Below are positions 31,551 to 42,041 of a DNA stretch of 64,000 nucleotides, piece after piece. The DNA comes from Paenarthrobacter sp. AR 02. Lineage in GTDB: Bacteria > Actinomycetota > Actinomycetes > Actinomycetales > Micrococcaceae. The notes beneath the pieces are model-generated. The model did not search any database. It was given only the letters and a program-made list of their open reading frames with translations, and was not told the origin of the DNA. The stretch's first letter is position 1; each line of letters starts with the position of its first letter. A program made the translations under genes and the position numbers. The stretch is from the NCBI RefSeq assembly GCF_021538675.1, contig NZ_JAJUKH010000011.1:102639-166638 (forward strand). Direction: 5' to 3'.

Positions 31551-34052
31551 TCAACCAACCAATGTTCGAAGAAGCCTTGCAGAATGTCGTACCGACAATC
31601 CCGGCAGATACGCGCGACTCAGCGCACGTCCCATTGCGGGAAGGTGCAGCGGGTCTTGGTAATACATGTACAAGGACCGGTACTCAGGTTGGAATCGTGA
31701 CTTAAAGGATGCCAATGACCGGAATCCATAAACCGGTTCCAGCGCCTGGCCCACGGCGTCGAGAATTCCGGCAAGTCCTTTCGCCTGCTGCTCGATTTCA
31801 CCCTTGTCACTGGCAAGCGGGGAGCCCGACAACGAGATAACTTCCACCGAGTCCCGCAGATGCAGGACGGCCGAGGCTATGAGGAACTCCATCACTCCGG
31901 GAAAGGCATCACCGCGCCGCCGCATGAAGTCCAGCGTCCAGCTCACAATCTTTCCGTCCTGGTGCACCGGAAGCCAACTGGTCACCCCGTAGACATAACC
32001 CGCCTCGTCCACGGCCACGCAGCACAGAACGTCGTCGTCCTCGAGCTCGTCCAAGCCACCGAGCGTGAAGCCCATCTCGGGAATCTTCTTCTGTGCAGCC
32101 CATTCTTCGGAAACCTCGCTGACCTGGGCGCGGACGCCGAGCGGCAGCTCCGAATAGCGGCCCCAACTGGCTGTGATGCCACGTTTTGCTGCGCGGTTGA
32201 GGGACGTCCGGACGTTCTGCCACTCCTTGCCCCGGAACTCCAGGTCCCTGATCCGGAGACGGGTTTCCTGGGCCACCGCGACCCTGCGAAAACCCTTGGA
32301 CTGCAGCATGGGCCATAACTCATCGGTGCAGGAGTAGAAGCACGGGATCAGGGCGTGCTGGGAACAGAACTCAAGGAATCCCTCAGCCGTAGCTACGTGG
32401 TTCTCCGCGGCGCCAAGGGGACCGGCGAGCGTCAGGGCCACGTGACCGTGTTGCTGATAGGCAACTCCCCCGGTGCCATCTGCCGTGAACCAGTACTTGT
32501 TGGGCTCCCACAGCGCCATCCATGACAACGAATCGCCGCCTTGGATGGCCAACATCCGGGCCTTCTGGCGTGATTGGTGGTCCAAGCCTCCAGCCAGGTG
32601 CCCACGGACCAGGAGGACCCAGACCCCCGCCAGCGCGACGAGCCAAAAGACCGTGCCGGAGTAGGAAAAAAGGAAGACCTCAAGGACGTCACGGTCGGCA
32701 AAAACCTTCCGGTAGACCCCCGGCAGTGGGACCGGGAGGTACTGGCGGGCAAGCTCAGCTGCCAAGCCAAGCAGTCCACCGTCGCGGTCCATCCCGCCCG
32801 ACGCCAGCCAAACCGTTGTGTAAGCGATGATGAGCGCACCACCGGTCAGCCCCACCCACCAAAAAACCCTCCGGCGAAGCCGCTCTGAGGACCCCACCCT
32901 GAAGTGCCCCCGGTATACGAACATCAGAAGCGCAAGCACCAGGGGAACAAGTACCAACGGAATCAGGTGCACCACGGCCGAGTTCAGCATCCCAACGTGA
33001 GGACGCCCCTGCGCCCGAGGCATTCCGGCGAAGAGGGCCAGGTAGATTGCTGACAACGCGACCACTACCAGCTGCACTCCGATGGCAATCCCCAGGGCCA
33101 GCCGGCGGCCCCGCCGCATTCCGTCCGCGCAAATGAGCAGGAGCACAACCGGCACCACTGCCAGGGCCAGCCCGAAAGGTCCCGTATACGCTTGCCGTCC
33201 CGATTCAAGGCACGCGACGTCGATCGTTCCGCCACAGCTGGTTTCCAACTGGCTCAGGGTGGGCAAAGGATTCAGGATGACATCACGCAGCAGGGACAGC
33301 GGTCCAGAGGGGCTCTTCGCTACAGCCGTCACGATTGGCCCCACGGCGAAGATCGCCATGGTCAAGGAAAGCAGGTTGCGCACTTCCCTGCCCGTGGACC
33401 GGTAGAGATGAAGATGCCCCTGGCTGCTCTGCATCCACCACCCGGCGGCGAGCCCAATCAGCGCACCGAGGAACCCCACGACCGTCTCTGCGTGGCCAAC
33501 GTACAGCAGCAGGAGCAATGAAATGGATAGCGTCACCGTCCGCAGGCGTCGCTGCCACAGGGTGGGAAGAAGCGCACTCGCTGCCATGGCCGTAGCCAGG
33601 ATTGCGCCGTAAGGACCAATCAACCGGGTGTCGGCCATGCGCGACAACCAGCCGTCGTCAGCTTGGCGGGCAATTTGGGTGACCAGCAAGAACGCGGAAA
33701 CGCAGGCGAACTGGCCGCCCAAAAAAACCCCTGCCGTCTTGAGTGGTCCGAAGCGCCGTTCGGCCAAACCAAGCAGGAAGAGCATCATGAGAATGGCTGT
33801 GACGTAGGCGAGGGGGTTGGTGGTGAAGAAGAGGGAGGTCCAGATGGACCACCACTCCCCAGCTTTGAGCCCAGCCAGTGAAACACCGGCCACTGGAAGC
33901 CACGGCTCCGGCGGGCCCGTCAACAGGCTTCCGGACGCTACGGAGAGCACAACAAAAAGCATCAGCGCAAAGAGAGTGAAAGGTGTGGAACGCAGGTGCC
34001 TGCCCGCTTGCCTGATCGCTGGCATCACCATACGGCTCAGGGCGAGGCTCAC
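31551..34052 (-). CDS. Aminoacyl-phosphatidylglycerol synthase (DUF2156) fused to a rhomboid-like domain
   Basis: This protein is about 833 residues. The C-terminal 340 residues match the MprF/LysX lipid aminoacyltransferase domain: RMLAIQGGDSLSWMALWEPNKYWF, GHVALTLAGPLG, LRIRDLEFRGKEWQNVRTSLNRA, and RGDAFPGVMEFLIASAVLHL. It should transfer an amino acid from charged tRNA to phosphatidylglycerol. The N-terminal part is rhomboid-like, with KAGEWWSIWTSLF, LGLAERRFG, GPYGAILATA (about 146) and YVGHAETVVGFLGALIGLAAG. The catalytic Ser of GxSG is Tyr, so a protease function is unlikely. The GTG at 34052 overlaps the esterase stop (GTGA) and has GGGGA upstream; an in-frame GTG at 34067 also exists. 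The amino acid used cannot be told. Confidence 0.85.
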   Translation of the reverse strand: MSLALSRMVMPAIRQAGRHLRSTPFTLFALMLFVVLSVASGSLLTGPPEPWLPVAGVSLAGLKAGEWWSIWTSLFFTTNPLAYVTAILMMLFLLGLAERRFGPLKTAGVFLGGQFACVSAFLLVTQIARQADDGWLSRMADTRLIGPYGAILATAMAASALLPTLWQRRLRTVTLSISLLLLLYVGHAETVVGFLGALIGLAAGWWMQSSQGHLHLYRSTGREVRNLLSLTMAIFAVGPIVTAVAKSPSGPLSLLRDVILNPLPTLSQLETSCGGTIDVACLESGRQAYTGPFGLALAVVPVVLLLICADGMRRGRRLALGIAIGVQLVVVALSAIYLALFAGMPRAQGRPHVGMLNSAVVHLIPLVLVPLVLALLMFVYRGHFRVGSSERLRRRVFWWVGLTGGALIIAYTTVWLASGGMDRDGGLLGLAAELARQYLPVPLPGVYRKVFADRDVLEVFLFSYSGTVFWLVALAGVWVLLVRGHLAGGLDHQSRQKARMLAIQGGDSLSWMALWEPNKYWFTADGTGGVAYQQHGHVALTLAGPLGAAENHVATAEGFLEFCSQHALIPCFYSCTDELWPMLQSKGFRRVAVAQETRLRIRDLEFRGKEWQNVRTSLNRAAKRGITASWGRYSELPLGVRAQVSEVSEEWAAQKKIPEMGFTLGGLDELEDDDVLCCVAVDEAGYVYGVTSWLPVHQDGKIVSWTLDFMRRRGDAFPGVMEFLIASAVLHLRDSVEVISLSGSPLASDKGEIEQQAKGLAGILDAVGQALEPVYGFRSLASFKSRFQPEYRSLYMYYQDPLHLPAMGRALSRAYLPGLSVRHSARLLRTLVG

Positions 34053-35347
34053 TGCGGGATTCCCCACCGCTTGGCAAGGAATCCGAGCGCACCCGGCATC
34101 CCTTCGATGACGGCGTCCCAGGAGTGTCCGGCACGGGCAATGGACTGCTCATGGGTGTCGAATCCCGAGTTCCGCGCCGCGTCTGCCAGTTCATGCATGT
34201 ACGCGGTGAACTCGTGGTCGGCTTCACCGGAAACCAGATACACCCCGCTGCCGGAATACCTGCGTTCAGCCATCAGAACCAACGGCGTCCTGGACTCGAA
34301 AGCTTCAACATCCCCGCCGAACGAGTCGGCAATCGTCTTGCCTCGGTCCTTGGCAAGGGCCGGCTCACGCTCGGCGGAGAAGGCAACAACGGAAGGAAAC
34401 AGGTTCGGGTGCAGGGTTCCCATTTGCAGGGCGCAGGTGCCACCGAAAGAGAATCCGCCAACTGCCCTCTGCCTGTGGTCAGTGGAGACGTCCAAAGTGC
34501 TGCTGATCCAGGCTGGCACGTCTTGGGACAGGTACGTGTCGGCGTGAGCGATGTTGCTGTCCATGCACATAGTGTTTGCGTTGGCCGACCCATTGGGATC
34601 CACCACTACCGTCACGGGCGCCAATCCCCCGTGGTCCTCGGCGAAGCGGTCCAGGAGCGCCCGGAGCCGCCCGCCACTCAGCCAGTCGGTAGGACCGCCG
34701 GGCTGACCCGCATAAAGAATGAGAACAGGCAGACTGGGCCGCGGCGTCGACAAGTAGGCAGGCGGAAGATAAATGTAAGCGTCCCGGGCATCGAAGCCTG
34801 AAGCCGTACCGGGAATGTGGGCTTTGCGGAGGACTCCGCCTCCAGGCAGGGAATCAGGAGCTTTCCATGCACTCAGCGACGGGCCGGGCACACTGCCCGC
34901 TGACCGTTGGAGACTTGGCTCCAGCGGCTGTATCCGCGCCACGGCCGTGCCGAGCAAATCGGCCACAGTCTTGTTGAGTCCAAAGTAAAGATTTACCTGG
35001 GCAACGCACAGGAGAACCACGCCCAACATCGCCACACAACCCAGCAAGCGACTTTTGGCGCCGTTTCGTGGAAGGCGCGCAATACTCAGGAGCAGGGCTG
35101 TGACTGCAATGACAGACCAGACCAACGTCTCAAATGGCAGGTTCTCCGAGAACGATGCCATGAGGTCAATCAGGATCCAATGGACCAGGGCCACTACACC
35201 TACGGACAGGAGAAGGCAGGCCAGGACTACGACTGGCCAGGACCGCTGGCGGCGCCACAGCAGGTACAAGCCCCCAACAGCCCCGAATCCGACGCAGAAC
35301 CACATGAAGGGCCCATCAACCAGGCTGACATCCGAAAGGAAGTCCAT
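34049..35347 (-). CDS. Membrane-anchored esterase, Esterase D / antigen 85 type
   Basis: This 432-residue protein has four N-terminal transmembrane helices (roughly 10-30, 38-60, 73-91 and 100-122) and an extracytoplasmic alpha/beta-hydrolase domain. That domain shows DAYIYLPPAYLS, VVVDPNGSANANT, the nucleophile AVGGFSFGGTCAL (Ser300), and a late His in AGHSWD. It lies between DUF2550 and the aminoacyl-lipid synthase with five-base and four-base junctions. Hydrolases that remove amino acids from aminoacyl-phosphatidylglycerol are known next to such synthases in other Gram-positives, so that role is a reasonable inference. A general lipid or mycolyl-type esterase is the alternative. Confidence 0.82.
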   Translation of the reverse strand: MDFLSDVSLVDGPFMWFCVGFGAVGGLYLLWRRQRSWPVVVLACLLLSVGVVALVHWILIDLMASFSENLPFETLVWSVIAVTALLLSIARLPRNGAKSRLLGCVAMLGVVLLCVAQVNLYFGLNKTVADLLGTAVARIQPLEPSLQRSAGSVPGPSLSAWKAPDSLPGGGVLRKAHIPGTASGFDARDAYIYLPPAYLSTPRPSLPVLILYAGQPGGPTDWLSGGRLRALLDRFAEDHGGLAPVTVVVDPNGSANANTMCMDSNIAHADTYLSQDVPAWISSTLDVSTDHRQRAVGGFSFGGTCALQMGTLHPNLFPSVVAFSAEREPALAKDRGKTIADSFGGDVEAFESRTPLVLMAERRYSGSGVYLVSGEADHEFTAYMHELADAARNSGFDTHEQSIARAGHSWDAVIEGMPGALGFLAKRWGIPQ

Positions 35348-35352
35348 GTCGC

Positions 35353-35784
35353 CTATCGCCAGGTTCCCACGCCGATGACCGGACCGGCCTCCAGCCAGGA
35401 CGAAAGTCCTGCATAGGCATCAAAGTTCATGGCAAGCATGAACTTGGTGCCTTCATACTGCAGTTCGACGACCACGACGCCGGGTTGAACCCTCACGAGT
35501 TCGTCCTCAGTCGGCTGGCGCCGCCCGAGCAGCTCCAGTGAGCTGCGGGTGAACTTGTACTTGGGAATCACACTGAGCGACATTAAGCGGAACCACTCAA
35601 GCTCATTGTCCTGATAACGACAAACCCCCATCTGCCAGCTGTTTCCAGCCATGCAAATGGAGGCGTCTACCGTGCCGAGGGCACGCCGCAGATTGAAGCG
35701 GCGCACCCCCAGAAGGCACAGTGAAATGATCAGCAACGTAAACGCTGTTGCCAGGGCGATGAACGGAAAAAGGGAATCGTCCAT
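35353..35784 (-). CDS. DUF2550 family membrane protein
   Basis: This 143-residue protein has one N-terminal helix (LFPFIALATAFTLLIISLCLLG) and a cytosolic or extracytosolic domain with RRALGTVDASICMAG, WQMGVCRYQDNELEWFRL and RRQPTEDEL. DUF2550 follows atpC in many actinobacteria (Rv1312 in M. tuberculosis). It begins ten bases after atpC and ends five bases before the esterase, so it is part of the same transcription unit. The role is unknown. The frame is open to 35892 inside atpC, but the family start is the ATG at 35784. Confidence 0.85.
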   Translation of the reverse strand: MDDSLFPFIALATAFTLLIISLCLLGVRRFNLRRALGTVDASICMAGNSWQMGVCRYQDNELEWFRLMSLSVIPKYKFTRSSLELLGRRQPTEDELVRVQPGVVVVELQYEGTKFMLAMNFDAYAGLSSWLEAGPVIGVGTWR

Positions 35785-35794
35785 CAAGGTCGTG

Positions 35795-36079
35795 CTATCG
35801 GATCCCCGCTGTAGCCGCTTCGCCCAGTTTGGCGTTGTCAGCAACAATGACCACGCGATCGTTGTCCACGGAGAAGAATCCACCGTCAACAACTACAGCG
35901 ATCCGGTCACCGGAAACCGGCTGGATTGCCAGCTCGCCCTCGGCCAGGATGGCCAGAAGGGGCGAGTGGCCCGGCAGGATTCCGATTTCACCATCGCTGG
36001 TGCGGGCCTTCACCATCTTGGCCGCCCCGGACCACACGAAGTGGTCCGCTGCGACAATCTCAACCTCGAGCTCAGCCAT
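35795..36079 (-). CDS. atpC: ATP synthase F1 epsilon subunit
   Basis: This 94-residue subunit of the central stalk regulates rotation. It begins MAELEVEIVAADHFVWSGAAK, and continues with the beta-sandwich (GEIGILPGHSPLLAILAEGEL, VVVDGGFFSV, VVIVADNA). It is much shorter than the 130-140 residues of many bacteria because the C-terminal helical hairpin is missing. This is usual in high-GC Gram-positives and suggests that epsilon does not latch the enzyme through that arm. The start is one base behind the atpD stop. Confidence 0.94.
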   Translation of the reverse strand: MAELEVEIVAADHFVWSGAAKMVKARTSDGEIGILPGHSPLLAILAEGELAIQPVSGDRIAVVVDGGFFSVDNDRVVIVADNAKLGEAATAGIR

Positions 36080-36080
36080 A

Positions 36081-37532
36081 CTACTTGGTCTGTTCCTGGA
36101 TCTTGGCCCAGTTGCGCTCGACATCATCCAGGCCGCCGACGTTGAAGAACGCCTGCTCTGCGATGTGGTCCAGCTCGCCGTCGCAGATAGCGGTGAAGCC
36201 TTCAACAGTGTCCTTGATGGACACGGTGGAGCCTTCGACGCCGGTGAACTGCTTGGCGGTGTAGGTGTTCTGGGAGAGGAACTGCTGGATACGACGTGCA
36301 CGCGACACGACGATCTTGTCCTCTTCGGACAGTTCGTCAACACCAAGGATGGCGATGATGTCCTGGAGTTCCTTGTTCTTCTGCAGGATCTGCTTAACAC
36401 GGACAGCCGTGTTGTAGTGGTCCTTACCGATGTACTGGGGGTCCAGGATGCGGGAGGTCGACGTCAGCGGGTCAACGGCCGGGTACAGACCACGGGATGC
36501 GATTTCACGGGAAAGTTCCGTGGTCGCGTCGAGGTGTGCGAAGGTCGTTGCCGGAGCCGGGTCGGTGTAGTCATCAGCGGGCACGTAGATGGCCTGCATC
36601 GACGTGATGGAGTGACCCTTGGTGGAGGTGATGCGCTCCTGGAGCAGACCCATCTCATCAGCAAGGTTCGGCTGGTAACCCACAGCGGACGGCATGCGGC
36701 CGAGCAGCGTGGAAACTTCCGAACCTGCCTGCGTGAAGCGGAAGATGTTGTCGATGAAGAGCAGCACGTCCTGGTTCTGGACATCGCGGAAGTACTCCGC
36801 CATGGTCAGGGCGGACAGGGCCACGCGCAGACGCGTTCCCGGCGGCTCATCCATCTGGCCGAATACAAGGGCGGTGTCCTTAAGAACGCCTGCCTCTTCC
36901 ATTTCAACCCAGAGGTCGTTACCTTCACGGGTACGCTCGCCGACACCGGCGAAAACGGAAGTACCACCGAAGTTGCGGGCAACACGTGTGATCATTTCCT
37001 GGATCAGAACGGTCTTGCCGACGCCGGCGCCACCGAACAGACCGATCTTTCCACCCTTGATGTACGGGGTGAGAAGGTCGATGACCTTGATGCCGGTCTC
37101 GAGCATCTCCGTGGAGCCCTCGAGGGAAGCGAAGGACGGAGCCTTGCGGTGGATCGGCCAGTAAGCGTCAGCCTTGATCTCGGACTCTTCAACGTCGAGG
37201 GGCTTGCCCAACACGTTGAAGATGTGGCCCTTGACGCCGTCGCCAACAGGAACGGAGATCGGAGCGCCGGAGTCCTGCACGGTGGTACCGCGGACAAGTC
37301 CGTCGGTAGCCTGCAGGGAGATGGCGCGAACGAGGTTGTCACCCAGGTGCTGGGAGGTCTCGAACGTGATGGTCTTGGTCTGCCCATTGAGGGTGATCTC
37401 AGTGGTCAGAGCGTTGTAAATCGACGGGATTGCGTCAGCCGGGAATTCGACGTCGACAACCGGACCAATAACACGGGCAATGCGGCCGGTGGCACCGGCC
37501 GTTGCTACGTGTTCGGTAGCAGTGGCAGTCAT
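36081..37532 (-). CDS. atpD: ATP synthase F1 beta subunit
   Basis: This 483-residue catalytic subunit has GRIARVIGPVVDVEFPADAIP at the N-terminus, Walker A GGAGVGKTVLIQEM, GVGERTREGNDLW with the catalytic Glu, VLLFIDNIFRFTQAGSEVS, and a C-terminal helical domain. The ATG at 37532 has a GA-rich stretch (GTGAGAGAG) upstream. A GTG three codons earlier is the alternative. Spacing to atpG is 84 bases and to atpC one base. Confidence 0.97.
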   Translation of the reverse strand: MTATATEHVATAGATGRIARVIGPVVDVEFPADAIPSIYNALTTEITLNGQTKTITFETSQHLGDNLVRAISLQATDGLVRGTTVQDSGAPISVPVGDGVKGHIFNVLGKPLDVEESEIKADAYWPIHRKAPSFASLEGSTEMLETGIKVIDLLTPYIKGGKIGLFGGAGVGKTVLIQEMITRVARNFGGTSVFAGVGERTREGNDLWVEMEEAGVLKDTALVFGQMDEPPGTRLRVALSALTMAEYFRDVQNQDVLLFIDNIFRFTQAGSEVSTLLGRMPSAVGYQPNLADEMGLLQERITSTKGHSITSMQAIYVPADDYTDPAPATTFAHLDATTELSREIASRGLYPAVDPLTSTSRILDPQYIGKDHYNTAVRVKQILQKNKELQDIIAILGVDELSEEDKIVVSRARRIQQFLSQNTYTAKQFTGVEGSTVSIKDTVEGFTAICDGELDHIAEQAFFNVGGLDDVERNWAKIQEQTK

Positions 37533-37616
37533 CTCTCTCACTTCACTCAGTAGATGGCGTGGGGTTAAGTTTATCTGTTGTTGCAGGTAGGGCTTTACAA
37601 CCGAAACAGCTGCGGG

Positions 37617-38507
37617 CTAGGACGCGAGAGCGTCGGCGCCGGCCACGATTTCGGAAAGCTCCTGCGTAATTTCGGCCTGGCGGGCCGTGTTGCGAAGGCG
37701 CGTGTACTTCTTGATCAGATCCGTAGCGTTGTCACCGGCCGACTTCATGGCACGCTGGCGGGCAGCGAGCTCGGAAGCTGCAGCCTGCAGCATTGCTGCG
37801 AAGATGCGGGATTCGATGTAACGCGGGAGCAGTGCATCAAGCACCTGCTCGGTTTCCGGTTCGAATTCGTACAGCGGCAACAGCTCGGACTCCGAGGCTG
37901 CTTCCTCTTCGACGACCTCCAGCGGGAGCAAACGGATAACCGTGGGTTCCTGCGTCACCATGGACTTGAAGCGGGTGTAGACGACGTGGATCTCGTCCAC
38001 GCCTCCCTCTTCGAAGTCTGTGGAGAAGTCTTCCAAAAGTGCAGCGCCGACTTCCTGGGCGGTTTCGAATTCCGGTGCGTCCGTGCCGCCGGTCCATACG
38101 CGGGAGTATGACCGGTTGCGGAAATCGAAGTACGCCTGCGCCTTGCGGCCAACCAGGTACGCTTTGACTTCCTTGCCTTCTGCGTGAAGAAGCTCGAAGA
38201 GACCTTCAGCCTGCTTGAGCACGCTGGCCGAGTAGGATCCTGCAAGGCCGCGGTCTGAAGTAATAATCAGGACAGCGGCACGGCGGATCTGCTCCGGTTC
38301 CGTGGTCAGAGGGTGATCGATTTCGCTCTGAGTTGCGACAGCAGAAACGGCGCGGGTAATCGCGTTCGCGTAAGGCAGTGAAGCTGCTACGCGTGCGCGG
38401 GCCTTACCGATGCGCGAGGTAGCGATCAGTTCCATCGCCTTGAAGATCTTGCGCATCGACGTCGTCGAGCTGATCTTCTGACGGTAGACCCGAATCTGGG
38501 CTCCCAT
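37617..38507 (-). CDS. atpG: ATP synthase F1 gamma subunit
   Basis: This 296-residue central rotor subunit starts MGAQIRVYRQKISSTTSMRK with the conserved N-terminal helix and has LIITSDRGLAGSYSASV. It ends with the C-terminal helix SAGDNATDLIKKYTRLRNTARQ..QITxEL type (here AEITQELSEIVAGADAL). It is inserted between atpA and atpD as usual. Confidence 0.96.
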   Translation of the reverse strand: MGAQIRVYRQKISSTTSMRKIFKAMELIATSRIGKARARVAASLPYANAITRAVSAVATQSEIDHPLTTEPEQIRRAAVLIITSDRGLAGSYSASVLKQAEGLFELLHAEGKEVKAYLVGRKAQAYFDFRNRSYSRVWTGGTDAPEFETAQEVGAALLEDFSTDFEEGGVDEIHVVYTRFKSMVTQEPTVIRLLPLEVVEEEAASESELLPLYEFEPETEQVLDALLPRYIESRIFAAMLQAAASELAARQRAMKSAGDNATDLIKKYTRLRNTARQAEITQELSEIVAGADALAS

Positions 38508-38583
38508 ACTTATCCTTTCCTATGTTCCCGATGTGCTGCCCTGCCGGGGCCCTCGCGGACCCCGGCAGGGCAGGTTATCGAAA

Positions 38584-40221
<1,638 letters not shown>

Positions 40222-40307
40222 CTGCAGTCCCTGCTCTCCTGTTTTCGTGATCATCGTTGCTCACGATGACCGGGATTTATATCAGTTAAGTTGTGCTTTG
40301 TCTTTGC

Positions 40308-41135
40308 TTAGCCAGCGAGCTGGCGGCGAAGTTCGGTCAGGCGGGCTATGACCGAAGCGTCAAGCACTTCGTCACCTACCTGGACGCGGACTCCGCCGAT
40401 CAGTGCCGGTTCGACATTGACGTTGACCTTCAGTTCGCGGCCGTAAAGGGCGTTCAGCCCGGCCTGCAGACGGCTGGCCTGCGTTTCCGTCAACGGACGG
40501 GTAACGCTGACGGTTGCAATCCAGCGCTGCTGGCGCTTGGCTGCAAGCTTGGCGAAGGACTCGACAAGCTTGCTCGGCTTGACACCCCGCGGATGCGTCA
40601 CTGCCTGGTTGATGAGAACCTTGGCTTCCTCGCTGATGCCAGGAACAAGCTTCTCGACCAGTGCGATCTTTGCCGCGGGCGACGCCTGCGGCTCAGACAA
40701 AGCACGTTGTACTTCGTGGCTGGAAGCGACGGCCTGGTTGAAAGCAAACAGATCGTTTTCCAGCTCTTCCAGCCCCGTGATACCAGAGGCAGAAACGGCC
40801 GACTTGTTTTCAGCTACAGCAATGACCACCGTGGCGGCAAGGGTCTCGAGTGCATCGCCGATATCGCGTGCAGATGCCCAGCGTGAGCCAGCCAACCCGC
40901 CCGCAATCTCAGCAGCATCAGCGGAGACTTTCCCGCCAACCAGCTGCTTGACCAGCGCCGACTTCTCGTCTCCGGTACGGGACGGGTCAGTCAGGGCGCG
41001 GCGCAAGCCAGCCGAGCTGTCCACCGTTCCCAGGATTCCGAAGAGGTCCTTAGCCAACTGCAGCGAGGCGAAGGGAAGCTTGGCTTCCAACTGCGCCAGC
41101 GCTGTGGTCAGCGATTCGCTCGATATACCTGCCAT
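40308..41135 (-). CDS. atpH: ATP synthase delta subunit
   Basis: This 275-residue peripheral stalk subunit is longer than the roughly 180-residue E. coli form, as in other actinobacteria. The C-terminal half holds the family pattern: LVEKLVPGISEEAKVLINQ, RWIATVSVTRPLTETQASRL, and the final NVEPALIGGVRVQVGDEVLDASV. Its start overlaps the atpF stop by one base. It links F1 to the b-subunit stalk. Confidence 0.94.
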   Translation of the reverse strand: MAGISSESLTTALAQLEAKLPFASLQLAKDLFGILGTVDSSAGLRRALTDPSRTGDEKSALVKQLVGGKVSADAAEIAGGLAGSRWASARDIGDALETLAATVVIAVAENKSAVSASGITGLEELENDLFAFNQAVASSHEVQRALSEPQASPAAKIALVEKLVPGISEEAKVLINQAVTHPRGVKPSKLVESFAKLAAKRQQRWIATVSVTRPLTETQASRLQAGLNALYGRELKVNVNVEPALIGGVRVQVGDEVLDASVIARLTELRRQLAG

Positions 41136-41692
41136 TACTTAGCTGCACCTGCGCTCTGGGTCTCCAGATCTGCAAGGAAGCGGTCCACAACGCGTGCAGC
41201 GCGCTCGTCATCGGTGAGTGCTTCACCAACGATGCGGCCGGCAAGCGTCGTTGCCAGGGTGCCAACCTCGGAGCGGAGCGAGACAACTGCTGCCTGGCGC
41301 TCCGATTCGATAGCGGCGTGTGCCTGCTCGGTGATCCTGGCAGACTCGGCAGCGGCCTTGGCCTTCAGGTCCGCGAGGATCTGGGCGCCTTCGGCACGTG
41401 CTTCTTCGCGGATGCGGTTGGCTTCGGCGCGGGCATCGGTGAGCTGCTGCTTGTACTCTTCGAGTGCTGCAGATGCTTCCGCCTGTGCCGCCTCGGCCTT
41501 GGCAATGCCACCTTCGATCGCTTCGGCGCGCTCCGCGAAGGTCTTCTCGAACATCGGGACAACAAACTTGACCACGATGTACAGGAGGACTGCGAAGCCA
41601 ACGAGGACGACACCCATTTCCCAGATATTGGGAACGAGCGGGTTGGTGCCCTTTTCGCCTTCAGTGGCGGCTGAGATGATCAGCTGATTCAT
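41135..41692 (-). CDS. atpF: ATP synthase F0 b subunit
   Basis: This 185-residue subunit has one N-terminal membrane helix (VVLVGFAVLLYIVVKFVVP) and a long Ala/Glu/Arg-rich helix that dimerises to form the peripheral stalk (AEAIEGGIAKAEAAQAEASA, EANRIREEARAEGAQILAD). It lies between atpE and atpH; the last base is shared with the atpH start codon. Confidence 0.95.
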   Translation of the reverse strand: MNQLIISAATEGEKGTNPLVPNIWEMGVVLVGFAVLLYIVVKFVVPMFEKTFAERAEAIEGGIAKAEAAQAEASAALEEYKQQLTDARAEANRIREEARAEGAQILADLKAKAAAESARITEQAHAAIESERQAAVVSLRSEVGTLATTLAGRIVGEALTDDERAARVVDRFLADLETQSAGAAK

Positions 41693-41742
41693 ATTTCACC
41701 CGTCCTATCTACTCGTGCTTGGGATTCGCTTGGTTCTAAGGA

Positions 41743-41961
41743 CTAGGAAAGAACGAAAGCGAAGACCAGGCCGAGGATGGCAAGAGCTTCAGTCAGTGCC
41801 AGACCAAGGAACGCGATCGGCTGCAGCACACGCTGAGCTTCCGGCTGACGTGCAACACCGTTGATGTAAGCGGCGAACACGAGACCCACACCGATACCAC
41901 CGCCGATGGCCGAAAGACCGTAGCCGATGAGGTTGAGGGAGCCGTTGATGGTGCCTTCCAT
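41743..41961 (-). CDS. atpE: ATP synthase F0 c subunit
   Basis: This 72-residue hairpin forms the proton-driven rotor ring. The first helix has the glycine run IGYGLSAIGGGIGVGL. A polar loop, ARQPEAQ, follows, and the second helix, FLGLALTEALAILGLVFAF, carries the proton-binding Glu. No sodium-type ligand pattern is evident, so it is probably a proton enzyme. Confidence 0.96.
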   Translation of the reverse strand: MEGTINGSLNLIGYGLSAIGGGIGVGLVFAAYINGVARQPEAQRVLQPIAFLGLALTEALAILGLVFAFVLS

Positions 41962-42041
41962 TTTTTCTTCCTTTCAAGATGCCGCCCGTGCGGCAGGTTG
42001 TTTGGGTTGCTTCATCCCCGCAAGGGGAAGTGTTGTGAGCC

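Noticed and set aside
31551..34052. Active rhomboid protease
   Set aside because: The rhomboid-like part lacks the GxSG serine (GPYG), so only the fold is supported.
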